The notes: generated by a model from the sequence alone, not told the origin. Shown: positions 1 to 5,412, counted from the stretch's first letter. The stretch: 6,738 nt of DNA from an uncultured Microcoleaceae cyanobacterium (GCA_938083405.1 CALKCV010000172.1:1-6738), one strand, 5' to 3'. A program made the numbers and translations.

Positions 1-1
1 T

Positions 2-64
2 CTGGCAGCTAAGGGGAATACTCCGGCGGGTAGAAAACGTGGTCCTAGTAATGGAGCTTTATAG
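2..64 (+). CDS. C-terminal end of an unknown protein, cut by the window edge
   Basis: This frame enters open from the window edge and reads LAAKGNTPAGRKRGPSNGAL before a TAG at 62-64. The composition (Gly, Pro, Lys, Arg, Ser) suits a disordered, basic C-terminal tail, and no family can be named from 20 residues. Reading on past the TAG, the same frame is open to a TAA at 122-124 and then to a TAA at 251-253. The last piece has protein-like composition (Ala/Thr-rich, then NINPPQPGMENVV). The gene may therefore end here, or it may once have been longer and now be broken by two stops. Nothing upstream is visible to decide. Confidence 0.35.
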   Translation: MAAKGNTPAGRKRGPSNGAL

Positions 65-245
65 CTACAACGTCCTTCGCGCGGGACCAAAAGTTCTAGG
101 TCTGAGACAACAAAGAGCAGCTAAACTCCGACAGCGGTATCGGCAGCTACAGCTACAATTGCAACAGCTACGGCAAATATTAACCCTCCTCAACCTGGGA
201 TGGAAAATGTGGTTTCGCTTCAAAAAGGTATCCAGGTTCAAATAA
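39..245 (+). CDS. Possible small basic Q/L-rich protein, function unknown
   Basis: An open frame of 68 codons starts at GTG 39, with a more natural ATG at 51 giving 64 residues. The ATG overlaps the TAG at 62-64 of the preceding frame, as in translationally coupled genes. The product is strongly basic. Its middle is a Q/L/R stretch (roughly residues 30-46, for example QLQLQLQQLRQ) that could be helical or coiled coil, and the tail has aromatic and basic residues. No domain is recognised and no clear ribosome binding site is seen. The Q/L stretch comes from a simple GCTACA-type DNA repeat, which in the neighbouring frame reads as Ala/Thr. That alternative also looks like protein, so the frame may be open by chance. 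The TAA stop lies at the very edge of the left inverted repeat. Confidence 0.25.
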   Translation: MVLVMELYSYNVLRAGPKVLGLRQQRAAKLRQRYRQLQLQLQQLRQILTLLNLGWKMWFRFKKVSRFK

Positions 246-376
246 GTAATTAATAATTAATAATTAATAATTAATAATTGTCTGACTCTGGGAGTCTCAC
301 TGGCGAGCGAGCGTTAATAATTGTCCCGACAGCTAGTAAATTTTCAAACAAAAATGATTTGGCACTACTACTTAAG
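243..376. repeat. Left arm of a ~135-nt inverted repeat around the YtxH gene
   Basis: Aligned by eye to the reverse complement of 1026-1160. The outer 40 nt (243-282 against 1121-1160) are identical, and a second identical block is 310-323 against 1080-1093. The gap between those blocks is 27 nt in both arms. Further in, matching stretches include AAAATTTACT and AAGTAGTNGTGC. My hand count is about 107 matches in 135 columns with one 1-nt gap, close to 79%. The outer end is a heptamer array (four TAATAAT units, 251-278). Next to it is a small hairpin with arms GACTC 284-288 and GAGTC 292-296. This arm supplies the stop codon of the small ORF to its left. Confidence 0.8.
251..278 (+). repeat. 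Heptanucleotide tandem repeat, TAATAAT x4
   Basis: Four perfect back-to-back TAATAAT units, preceded by a partial unit (TAAT at 247-250). Heptamer tandem repeats between genes are typical of many filamentous cyanobacteria (the STRR class). The same array occurs in opposite orientation at 1124-1151, and the pair forms the identical outer ends of the long inverted repeat. Confidence 0.9.
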
Positions 377-629
377 CCGCCACCAAGGCTACAAAATAGA
401 GCCCTCGTACTCGTAACGAGTAGCGAATATTCAGCTCCAATCTAATAAACCTGCCAGGAATTGTAAAAATTCAATCCTTTTTTCCCGAAAATCTGTTCCT
501 CGTTCCCTCGACCTCGACGTGGAGGGGCTTTTGCGGGGAAGTCTAATCTGTTATAATTTAGCATCGTTGACGCAAGTCCACCGACCGATGTATTAGAAAT
601 TAAAATAATAATAGAAGCATTTAATAAAA
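377..629. other. Gene-free leader region of the YtxH gene
   Basis: Together with the left repeat arm this makes a stretch of about 385 bases without a convincing gene. It holds a perfect hairpin, TACTCG-TAA-CGAGTA, at 408-422; a weak GC-rich hairpin near 512-525 (CCTC and GAGG arms); and the promoter listed separately. Beyond these I see no RNA gene and no conserved regulatory motif. Confidence 0.6.
549..557 (+). promoter_or_regulatory. Extended -10 promoter for the YtxH gene
   Basis: TG at 549-550, one base, then a perfect TATAAT at 552-557 make a full extended -10 element (TGnTATAAT). The hexamer 17 nt upstream (529-534, TTTTGC) is a poor -35, which extended -10 promoters tolerate. Transcription would start near 564, giving a leader of about 65 nt before the ATG at 630. 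Confidence 0.55.
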
Positions 630-1016
630 ATGTCTAATAAACGTTCTGGATTATTTATGAGTGGCCTGCTCTTAGGTTCTGCCATAGGGGCGGTAGCGGG
701 TTTGCTCGTCGCCCCTCGGACGGGGAAGCAAACGCGAAAGCTGTTGAAAAAGTCCGCATCGGCCTTGCCAGAATTGGCAGAAGACCTATCTAGCAGCGTG
801 CAGTTGCACGCAGATCGCCTCTCGGAGTCTGCTTCGATCGCCTGGGACGATACCTTAATCAGACTGCAAGAGGCGATCGCCGCCGGCTTAGAAGCTTCCG
901 AGCTAGAGAAGGACAAACTATCCCAAATAAAAGTAGAGAACTCGTCTGAGTTTTCAACGAACCAGAGCGATGTTGCATCCGCAACGCTTCGGGAGCGCCC
1001 GGAAGAATCATCTTAA
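630..1016 (+). CDS. YtxH-domain membrane protein
   Basis: A 128-residue small membrane protein of the YtxH type (gas-vesicle-GvpP-like/general stress family). A single N-terminal hydrophobic helix (about residues 8-27, rich in Gly/Ala/Leu) is followed by the family's characteristic turn and basic patch, APRTGKQTRKLLKK (28-41). An amphipathic, probably helical segment runs to about residue 100, then a Ser/Glu-rich disordered tail. The membrane helix probably anchors it with the tail in the cytoplasm. The molecular role of the family is not established; Bacillus YtxH is linked to general stress. The ATG at 630 is chosen because it sits just before the helix and behind the promoter. No strong Shine-Dalgarno is visible. 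One HIP1 site lies inside at 873-880. The gene lies between two long inverted repeats, the right one starting 10 nt after its stop, and is followed by a DUF948 gene of similar design. Confidence 0.85.
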   Translation: MSNKRSGLFMSGLLLGSAIGAVAGLLVAPRTGKQTRKLLKKSASALPELAEDLSSSVQLHADRLSESASIAWDDTLIRLQEAIAAGLEASELEKDKLSQIKVENSSEFSTNQSDVASATLRERPEESS

Positions 1017-1025
1017 TAACTTTTT

Positions 1026-1160
1026 CATAAGTAGTCGTGCGTGCGGAATTTTGGTTCAAAAATTTACTCGCACTCTGGGCAATTATTAACGCTTTATCGC
1101 CACCCCGACGACCAAGGTCCGACAATTATTAATTATTAATTATTAATTATTAATTACTTA
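1026..1160. repeat. Right arm of the ~135-nt inverted repeat
   Basis: Counterpart of 243-376 in opposite orientation, about 79% identical by hand count. It begins 10 nt downstream of the YtxH stop codon and ends 27 nt before the DUF948 start, so it fills almost the whole intergenic gap. Its own short hairpin, GACC-AA-GGTC at 1110-1119, occupies the place of the GACTC/GAGTC hairpin in the left arm. The stems differ in sequence although the flanks match. No clear target-site duplication is seen outside the arms. Confidence 0.8.
1124..1151 (-). repeat. Heptanucleotide tandem repeat, AATTATT x4
   Basis: Four perfect AATTATT units plus a partial unit to 1156. These are the reverse complement of the TAATAAT array at 251-278. 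Including flanks, the identical stretch is 40 nt. Confidence 0.9.
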
Positions 1161-1187
1161 GCATCTTTTTACCAGGAAAATCATACA

Positions 1188-1760
1188 GTGAGCGACCCCA
1201 TATTTTGGCTAGGTTTATCTATTTTGCTAGTGGCCCTGAGCTTAACTGCCGTATTAATAGTAGCGATACCAGCGATGCAAGCATTAGCAAGGGCAGCTCG
1301 CAGCGTGGAAAAACTTGCTGATACCTTGGGGCGCGAACTGCCCCCGACATTAGAAGCCATTCGCCTCACGGGCATCGAAGTTAGCGAGCTGGCAGAGGAG
1401 ATCGGCGAAGGAGCCAGAAGCGCGGGAGGAGTTGTCAAACAAGTTGATGACAGTATCGACAACGCTAAAAAACAGGTAGAGGAAGTAAACACCACGAGTC
1501 GCAGTCTTTTGACCGGAGTAAAGGTTGCGTGGAAAACTTTTACTGGCAAGTCGCAGCGCAAAAGACGTCGGCTGTTAGAAGGTGGAACGCCGCCGAAAAA
1601 AGCTTTGACTTCCGGGAGTGCCCCAGAAGAGATAAGCAAAGCTACTCAAGGAGAAACCGCGCCACCTGTTTTAAAAAAGTCTAATTCCGAAGACCGCAAC
1701 TACAATAGCGCGGGTACTCAGGGCAAGCAGAAAGACGACAAGGGGGCGCGTTACCTTTGA
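1188..1760 (+). CDS. DUF948-family membrane protein
   Basis: A 190-residue protein with one N-terminal membrane helix (about residues 6-28). A long amphipathic helical region (30-115) contains heptad-like patterns (VEKLADTLGRELPPTLEAI, VKQVDDSIDNAKKQVEEV), as in the DUF948 family. A strongly basic patch, KSQRKRRR (121-128), then leads into a low-complexity tail rich in Lys, Ser, Gly and Pro. It starts at GTG 1188, with AGGA at 1174-1177 about 10 nt upstream acting as ribosome binding site; no closer ATG fits. It probably sits in the plasma or thylakoid membrane with a cytoplasmic tail. The biochemical role is unknown. It is in line with the YtxH gene but separated from it by a repeat, so whether they share a transcript is uncertain. 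It converges on the GST gene, whose end is only 38 nt away. Confidence 0.82.
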   Translation: MSDPIFWLGLSILLVALSLTAVLIVAIPAMQALARAARSVEKLADTLGRELPPTLEAIRLTGIEVSELAEEIGEGARSAGGVVKQVDDSIDNAKKQVEEVNTTSRSLLTGVKVAWKTFTGKSQRKRRRLLEGGTPPKKALTSGSAPEEISKATQGETAPPVLKKSNSEDRNYNSAGTQGKQKDDKGARYL

Positions 1761-1798
1761 TGCGAACTAATCTTGCTTTCTGGAACCTTGTTAATTTT

Positions 1799-2464
1799 TC
1801 AACGCTTGCCAACAGTTTCTAGGAAGGGCGATCGCGACGAAAGACTCTCCAGATACTTCTCGACGGCAGGATATGGGGCGTAATCCAGTTTCAGCAACAG
1901 TCGCGCCATATATAAATAGTATCCAACGGCTACATCCGCGATCGTAAATTCCTCCCCCAACAAAAAAGCTTGTTTCTGGAATATCTCATCTAACGGTCCC
2001 AGCAACCGAGGCATTTCTTTTTCCCGCCGATCTTCTAAAAACAACCCCGGCCCCAGAGTGGCATTAGCAAACAAAACCCACTGAGCGATTTTAGCTTGTT
2101 CTTCTGGGGAAGTTGCTTTTGGGTCGTACTTCCACGCCAGGTAAAGCAGAATTGCCCCAGATTCCCAGAGTTTCAAGTCGCCATCGGCGATCGCAGGCAA
2201 TTTCCCCATGGGGTTAACTGCCAAATACTCCGGTTTGAGATTATCCCCCGCCCGGATATCCATTTCGACATATTCGTAGGGCAAATTCAACTCTGCCAGA
2301 TACCATTGCACCATGGAGGTGCGGGTTCGCTTGCCGCCGTAGAGGCGCAATTGGGGTAAGGATTCTGAGTTGTCAGGAGATTTCGACTCCAGAGGATCGC
2401 TGGGGGAACAGGAAAATAAGAGGGTGGAAGTAGCGATCGCTAAACTTAGCAATAATTTACTCAT
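1799..2464 (-). CDS. Glutathione S-transferase family protein with lipoprotein signal
   Basis: Residues 38-221 form a complete GST. The thioredoxin-like half (LRLYGGKRTRTS, 39-50) has Ser50 as a candidate glutathione-activating residue. NPMGKLPAI (84-92) carries the cis-proline Pro90, and ESGAI (101-105) has the Glu/Ser that bind the glutathione gamma-glutamyl group. The all-helical half contains the N-capping box FTIADVAVG (173-181; Thr174, Asp177). In front of this is an N-terminus unlike a normal cytosolic GST: a basic residue, a hydrophobic stretch (4-17) and LLFSC (15-19). This resembles a lipoprotein signal with Cys19 as lipidation site, then a Ser/Pro/Asp linker (20-37). Phe at -2 is unusual for a lipobox. 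No ATG lies between the signal and the GST domain; the only later candidate is a TTG before RLYGG with no ribosome binding site. A promoter is visible upstream. Substrate unknown. Confidence 0.88.
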   Translation of the reverse strand: MSKLLLSLAIATSTLLFSCSPSDPLESKSPDNSESLPQLRLYGGKRTRTSMVQWYLAELNLPYEYVEMDIRAGDNLKPEYLAVNPMGKLPAIADGDLKLWESGAILLYLAWKYDPKATSPEEQAKIAQWVLFANATLGPGLFLEDRREKEMPRLLGPLDEIFQKQAFLLGEEFTIADVAVGYYLYMARLLLKLDYAPYPAVEKYLESLSSRSPFLETVGKR

Positions 2465-2560
2465 CTTTATTCCGTGGGATTATTTGTACCGAGTGCGATT
2501 TTACCTCAAAACAGGAGCTTTTAAGCAAGCGGGATAATTTTTTATTCGTAGCGATCGAGA

Positions 2561-2589
2561 AATATACCCAATTCGGTTTCTTATGTAAA
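2561..2589 (-). promoter_or_regulatory. Promoter for the GST gene
   Basis: On the minus strand, TTTACA (2589-2584) and TATATT (2566-2561) are separated by exactly 17 nt. Each matches the sigma-70 consensus hexamer at five of six positions. Transcription would start near 2553, giving a leader of about 90 nt before the ATG at 2464. Only weak ribosome-binding sequence (GGA about 9 nt before the ATG) is seen. Confidence 0.55.
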
Positions 2590-2675
2590 AAATGGACTTG
2601 TAGGGGTAAACTAAACGGGCGGTAAATATAGATCGGCTTATTTCTCGATTCCGTTAGGTTCTGCAGGGAGAGCAT

Positions 2676-2708
2676 GGAACAGGCATTCTTAAATAATTTG
2701 CCTGTTCC
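2676..2708. repeat. Palindromic repeat GGAACAGGCA...TGCCTGTTCC
   Basis: A perfect 10-bp inverted repeat with a 13-nt A/T-rich loop (2686-2698), 15 nt past the stop of the PGM1-like ligase gene. It could end that transcript, but no T-run follows on the minus strand, so a normal intrinsic terminator is not supported. The core is shared with 5917-5935, where the loop is only 3 nt, so this is a member of a dispersed repeat family. Confidence 0.75.
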
Positions 2709-2723
2709 CCTTTCTGGGTTCCA

Positions 2724-4310
2724 TCAATCTCCACCGTTCCAACTAATAGGATTAGTAGGATGTAAACCCCAACTTTTTTCTCCCCCAGAAGTCTCATTAT
2801 CCAAGACATTTACTACTTTTTGATAAATATCTTCTGCTTGTTGGGGCGAGTTGCCAATACTGGTCAAACCCAACTTTCCATATTGCGACAGAGAACCCAT
2901 TAAATGAAATACCGTTCCCGTCTCCGTACTGGTATCGAAATGCAGGCGTTCGCCCGCGATAATATCCATCAAATCGTTGGGCAACAAACCCCGATACCTG
3001 TCTTTTTGTAAATTGTCCGTTGCCTTATAATATTTCGCCCTTCCTTGCTGGCTGTAAAACAAACCAGTGGAAGTTTCATAGCGCCCGTTTGTTAATAACT
3101 TCAAAGTCATCAAAGGATGAGTCGTACCGCCGCGACGGAGATTTATTTCTATAGCATAAGAATCCCATTTCGGGTTAGATTCATCCCCTGTATTTACGCT
3201 GACGAAATCCACGGCAAACCTTTCTATCGCACCTTTTTCTGCTAAGTTTTTGCCAATTTGGATGCCCATATCCTGTAAATAAAGCCTGTATTTTTCGTCG
3301 GCAGGAAAGCGACAGCCGAGAAAAATTTGCTCGTCCGCGCCCCCTAAAATTTGGTCGTGGGTGGAGATAATTTGAACTTGGCCGTCGGGAGTTATGCGAC
3401 CTTGAACGCTTGGCGATCGCTTCTTATCTCCTTCGATAAATTCTTCGGCGATCGCTCCTAATTCCCCGATGCGACTGCCAAACTTTTCCCAATTTTCCCC
3501 CGCCCCTTGAAAGTTCATTTTGGAAAAGTTTTCGCGAACTGCCTTGAGTCTTTCTCCTATTGTTAAATCCTGCAAAGGTCGCAGGTCTAAAACAGCATTT
3601 CCTTCTCCAGAAAAACCCTCGTTGAGTTTAATAACCGCCCGCTGCAATTGCGGTTTTCTTCCCCATAATTCCACCGTCGCTTCTGCTAAATCTTCCGCGT
3701 TCCAAACTAACTCGCTACCATCGGGACGAGCAATATCGCACTCGGCGAAAATTTGCCTGCTGCCGCTTTTAGTTCCCCACTGCAGCAGGTCTGGGTCTGC
3801 GGCCCAGAGGGGAATGCCCAAACGTAAAGATAGTTCCTTTTCTAAGGGGGTGGAGTTAAAACAAATCATATAAGATTTGTCCGGTCGCAATGCCTGGCGA
3901 ATGCGTTCGATGAGGCGCGGGCGTTCCAAGATTTTTTGGGTAAGGGATACGGAAGAAGAATCGTAAGTGGAGAAGAGTAACAGGCGATCGCGCGCGTGGG
4001 AAAAAGGAATGCCGGGCAATAATTGTAAATAATAATCGATAATGCTCGGATGTAGGGGTTCGGAAGTAATATATATCAATCGCGTTCGCGGGTTGCGCAG
4101 GCGAATTAAAGAAAATAAATGTCGTTCTTCGTAGTTATTAGCGCCATCGATTTTTTCTAGTTCTCGGCGATCGAGAGTCAGGGAAGGGATGACCAAAATA
4201 TCGTTATCTCCTTGTAATAAGTCGATCTGCTGCCAGCGATCGCGCAATTGACCCTGTAATTCCCGAAATAACAATCCTTTTTCCTTATCTGAGTTTTTTA
4301 ATTCTTGCAT
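2724..4310 (-). CDS. PGM1-related pre-ATP-grasp/ATP-grasp peptide ligase
   Basis: A 528-residue protein of the group annotated in cyanobacteria as peptide ligase PGM1-related. The name comes from the pheganomycin enzyme, which joins amino acid and peptide by ATP-dependent carboxylate activation. The N-terminal half (about 1-185) matches the pre-ATP-grasp domain, with LFSLIRLRNPRTRLIYITSE (65-84) and HPSIIDYYLQLLPGIPFS (87-104). The ATP-grasp core follows: AVIKLNEGFSGEGN (225-238; Lys228 and the glycine loop for ATP), EEFIEG (289-294), and Asp368 with YAIEINLRRGGTTHP (385-399), whose Glu388 and Asn390 are expected metal ligands. The end (about 440-505) fits the small PGM1 C-terminal domain. 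All key ATP-grasp residues look intact. The product is unknown. The ATG at 4310 has no clear Shine-Dalgarno. No precursor peptide or transport gene is beside it, so it appears to be a stand-alone cytoplasmic enzyme. It contains HIP1 sites at 3413, 3449, 3984 and 4236. Confidence 0.8.
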   Translation of the reverse strand: MQELKNSDKEKGLLFRELQGQLRDRWQQIDLLQGDNDILVIPSLTLDRRELEKIDGANNYEERHLFSLIRLRNPRTRLIYITSEPLHPSIIDYYLQLLPGIPFSHARDRLLLFSTYDSSSVSLTQKILERPRLIERIRQALRPDKSYMICFNSTPLEKELSLRLGIPLWAADPDLLQWGTKSGSRQIFAECDIARPDGSELVWNAEDLAEATVELWGRKPQLQRAVIKLNEGFSGEGNAVLDLRPLQDLTIGERLKAVRENFSKMNFQGAGENWEKFGSRIGELGAIAEEFIEGDKKRSPSVQGRITPDGQVQIISTHDQILGGADEQIFLGCRFPADEKYRLYLQDMGIQIGKNLAEKGAIERFAVDFVSVNTGDESNPKWDSYAIEINLRRGGTTHPLMTLKLLTNGRYETSTGLFYSQQGRAKYYKATDNLQKDRYRGLLPNDLMDIIAGERLHFDTSTETGTVFHLMGSLSQYGKLGLTSIGNSPQQAEDIYQKVVNVLDNETSGGEKSWGLHPTNPISWNGGD

Positions 4311-4417
4311 ATTGATAAATTGAGGGCTTTAACATTCCCAATTTTAATCCTTAAAGCGCAAAATTAACATATCCCGATGGTAAGAGAAATTCTGAATTTT
4401 TAACCATCAATTCAACC

Positions 4418-4582
4418 ATGCTTCCCAACCCACTCAAACAAAAACTCAAAAACGGCGAATTGGTACTCGGTCCCTTTATTAATTGCGCCGATGCCGCCTT
4501 TATGGAAATTTCCGGCCATGCAGGATTTTACATTGCCGCGATCGACCTCGAACGCGGGCCATTAGAAACCTGCTTTCTTTAA
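4418..4582 (+). pseudogene. Truncated HpcH/HpaI-type aldolase remnant
   Basis: A 54-codon frame starts at ATG 4418 and ends at TAA 4580-4582. The protein begins MLPNPLKQKLKNGELVLG and continues EISGHAGFYIAAIDLERGP. That matches the N-terminal strand-helix-strand of class II HpcH/HpaI aldolases (2,4-dihydroxyhept-2-enedioate aldolase and relatives), which run to about 250 residues. Only about the first fifth is left. The conserved DxEHxP motif near residue 45, with the catalytic His, reads DLERGP: His is replaced by Arg, a one-base change. Similarity ends at about GPLET, where a degenerate palindromic repeat (4564-4579) begins and supplies the stop. No further aldolase sequence is seen in any frame up to 4790. 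It lies divergent from the ligase gene with a 107-nt gap. A short peptide may still be made, but it could not be an active aldolase. Confidence 0.72.
4564..4579. repeat. Degenerate AGAAACC...TTTCTT palindrome
   Basis: The sequence AGAAACCTGCTTTCTT differs only in its centre from the AGAAACC-GGG-TTTCTT type of cyanobacterial repeat; a related, perfect palindrome lies 84 bp downstream. It marks the breakpoint of the aldolase remnant. Confidence 0.5.
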
Positions 4583-4606
4583 CAATACCTCCGCCATTTT
4601 ACCGTT

Positions 4607-4636
4607 GGTTGAGTGGAGCGCTAGCGTAACCCAACC
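4607..4636. repeat. GGTTGAGT...CCCAACC palindromic repeat
   Basis: GGTTG at 4607-4611 pairs with CAACC at 4632-4636, and the centre contains the perfect palindrome CGCTAGCG (4619-4626). Its reverse complement begins GGTTGGGTTACGCTAGCG, a form I recognise from dispersed repeats in Oscillatoria/Nostoc-type genomes. That family link is from memory; the palindrome is seen directly. Confidence 0.55.
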
Positions 4637-4662
4637 TACTTTTCTAGGTTAACTCGCCCGTC

Positions 4663-4695
4663 AGAAACCGGGTTTTTTGAAAAAACCCGGTTTCT
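4663..4695. terminator. Perfect 33-nt palindrome, possible bidirectional terminator
   Basis: AGAAACCGGGTTTTTT (4663-4678), a single G, then its exact reverse complement (4680-4695) give a 16-bp uninterrupted stem. It lies 95 nt beyond the stop of the Uma2 gene on the minus strand and 80 nt beyond the aldolase remnant on the plus strand, so it could stop transcripts from both sides. The T-run is inside the stem and not after it, so this is not a textbook intrinsic terminator. It is also a member of a dispersed cyanobacterial palindrome family. Confidence 0.5.
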
Positions 4696-4790
4696 TACAT
4701 CTCCATGCTTATAAGATATTGGTTTTCGCGCCTAAACCCAACCCCTTCGCTAATTGATATTAGGAACTAGGGTTTTTGTGTTGACTTCTC

Positions 4791-5384
4791 CTAGTTTGTT
4801 GGTTGGTTAATAGGTGGAAAAACTTTAGCTAAATCTAGGGATGAATTGGGAAAATTAGGAAGGGCGATCGCTTCATTGGGCAGAAAAGTTTGTTTGTAGC
4901 GGTAGTCAAACTTTCCCGAATTCATCCGGTATGGTTCTCGATAGGTTTCTAGCAAAACATCCACCAGATTAAAAATCCAATAATCGGAGATTCCAGCAGC
5001 AGCATAAAGGGGTAATTTCACTTTTTTGTCGTAATTTAAAGTAAAATCTGCTACCTCGATAATTAATAAAGTTTCCGCCGGAGTGGGATGGGAATCTAAG
5101 TAGTCATCTTCTCGATTTTGAATTATGGCAAAATCCGGTTCCGGTTCGCTGGTATTAGATAAAGCAATAGAAGATTGGCATTGCCAAGTAGCTTTTTCTC
5201 CTATTAATTTTGGTGGTTCGCGCAACATTCGCCTCAAACAAGTTTCGTGGAGGGTTCCTTTCGCTGCCATTTCTATAATTTCTCCTTCGATTAATTCCAA
5301 GCGATCGCCTTCCGAAAAAAATCCTATTTCGCTCAAGCGATCGTATTCATCTCTTGTAAAACGTTTAACTTTTGTTACCGTCAT
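4791..5384 (-). CDS. Uma2-family (DUF820) putative restriction-endonuclease-fold protein
   Basis: A 197-residue member of the Uma2 family, found in many copies in cyanobacterial genomes. Family signatures in order: FTRDEYDRLSEIGFFSEGDRLELIEGEIIEM (written here as the segment 9-39); EPEPDFAII (80-88) with Asp84; LLIIEVADFTLNYDKK (106-121) with Glu110; and KLPLYAAAGISDYWIFNL (123-140). Asp84, Glu110 and a following Lys (121 or 123) fit a PD-(D/E)xK nuclease active site, so the fold looks intact. The family's biological role is unproven, with links to mobile or selfish DNA proposed. The start is well supported: AGAGG lies about 7 nt before the ATG, the best ribosome binding site in the window. 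The GNAT gene ends 29 nt upstream on the same strand, so co-transcription is likely. The length is normal. Confidence 0.87.
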   Translation of the reverse strand: MTVTKVKRFTRDEYDRLSEIGFFSEGDRLELIEGEIIEMAAKGTLHETCLRRMLREPPKLIGEKATWQCQSSIALSNTSEPEPDFAIIQNREDDYLDSHPTPAETLLIIEVADFTLNYDKKVKLPLYAAAGISDYWIFNLVDVLLETYREPYRMNSGKFDYRYKQTFLPNEAIALPNFPNSSLDLAKVFPPINQPTN

Positions 5385-5412
5385 ATTTTACCTCTTTTGG
5401 CAAGCTCGAATT

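Larger units (their letters stand above)
4583..4790. other. Repeat-rich gene-free spacer
   Basis: About 200 bp with no coding frame that I can support. It contains the two palindromic elements listed separately (4607-4636 and 4663-4695). It also holds a 7-bp inverted repeat, AACTAGG 4765-4771 and CCTAGTT 4790-4796, which overlaps the stop of the Uma2 gene. That last pair lacks a T-run and is weak as a terminator. Confidence 0.6.

Noticed and set aside
354..416. A 20-codon frame (MIWHYYLSRHQGYKIEPSYS) upstream of the YtxH promoter
   Set aside because: Too short, no ribosome binding site, partly inside the left repeat arm and ending in a hairpin; it lies before the likely transcription start.
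593..1125. Minus-strand open frames opposite the YtxH gene
   Set aside because: They mirror the well-supported plus-strand gene, have no domain or ribosome binding site, and one crosses the repeat arm.
243..1160. A complete insertion sequence
   Set aside because: The inverted arms resemble terminal repeats, but no transposase is encoded between them and no target-site duplication is visible. At most it would be a non-autonomous element.
1181..1639. A 152-codon minus-strand frame opposite the DUF948 gene
   Set aside because: Open only because of the codon use of the real gene; Ser/Leu-rich composition, no family, and it fully overlaps a protein of recognised family.
2457..2675. A 72-codon minus-strand frame just upstream of, and overlapping, the GST start
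   Set aside because: It has no ribosome binding site and no recognisable domain. It runs across the good -35/-10 promoter at 2561-2589, and its start overlaps the palindromic repeat region. More likely the leader and promoter of the GST gene.
3520..3873. A 117-codon plus-strand frame inside the PGM1-like ligase gene
   Set aside because: Antisense shadow of a gene with intact ATP-grasp motifs; composition unlike a folded protein.
4765..4796. Intrinsic terminator for the Uma2 gene
   Set aside because: The 7-bp stem AACTAGG/CCTAGTT has an 18-nt loop, overlaps the stop codon and has no following T-run.
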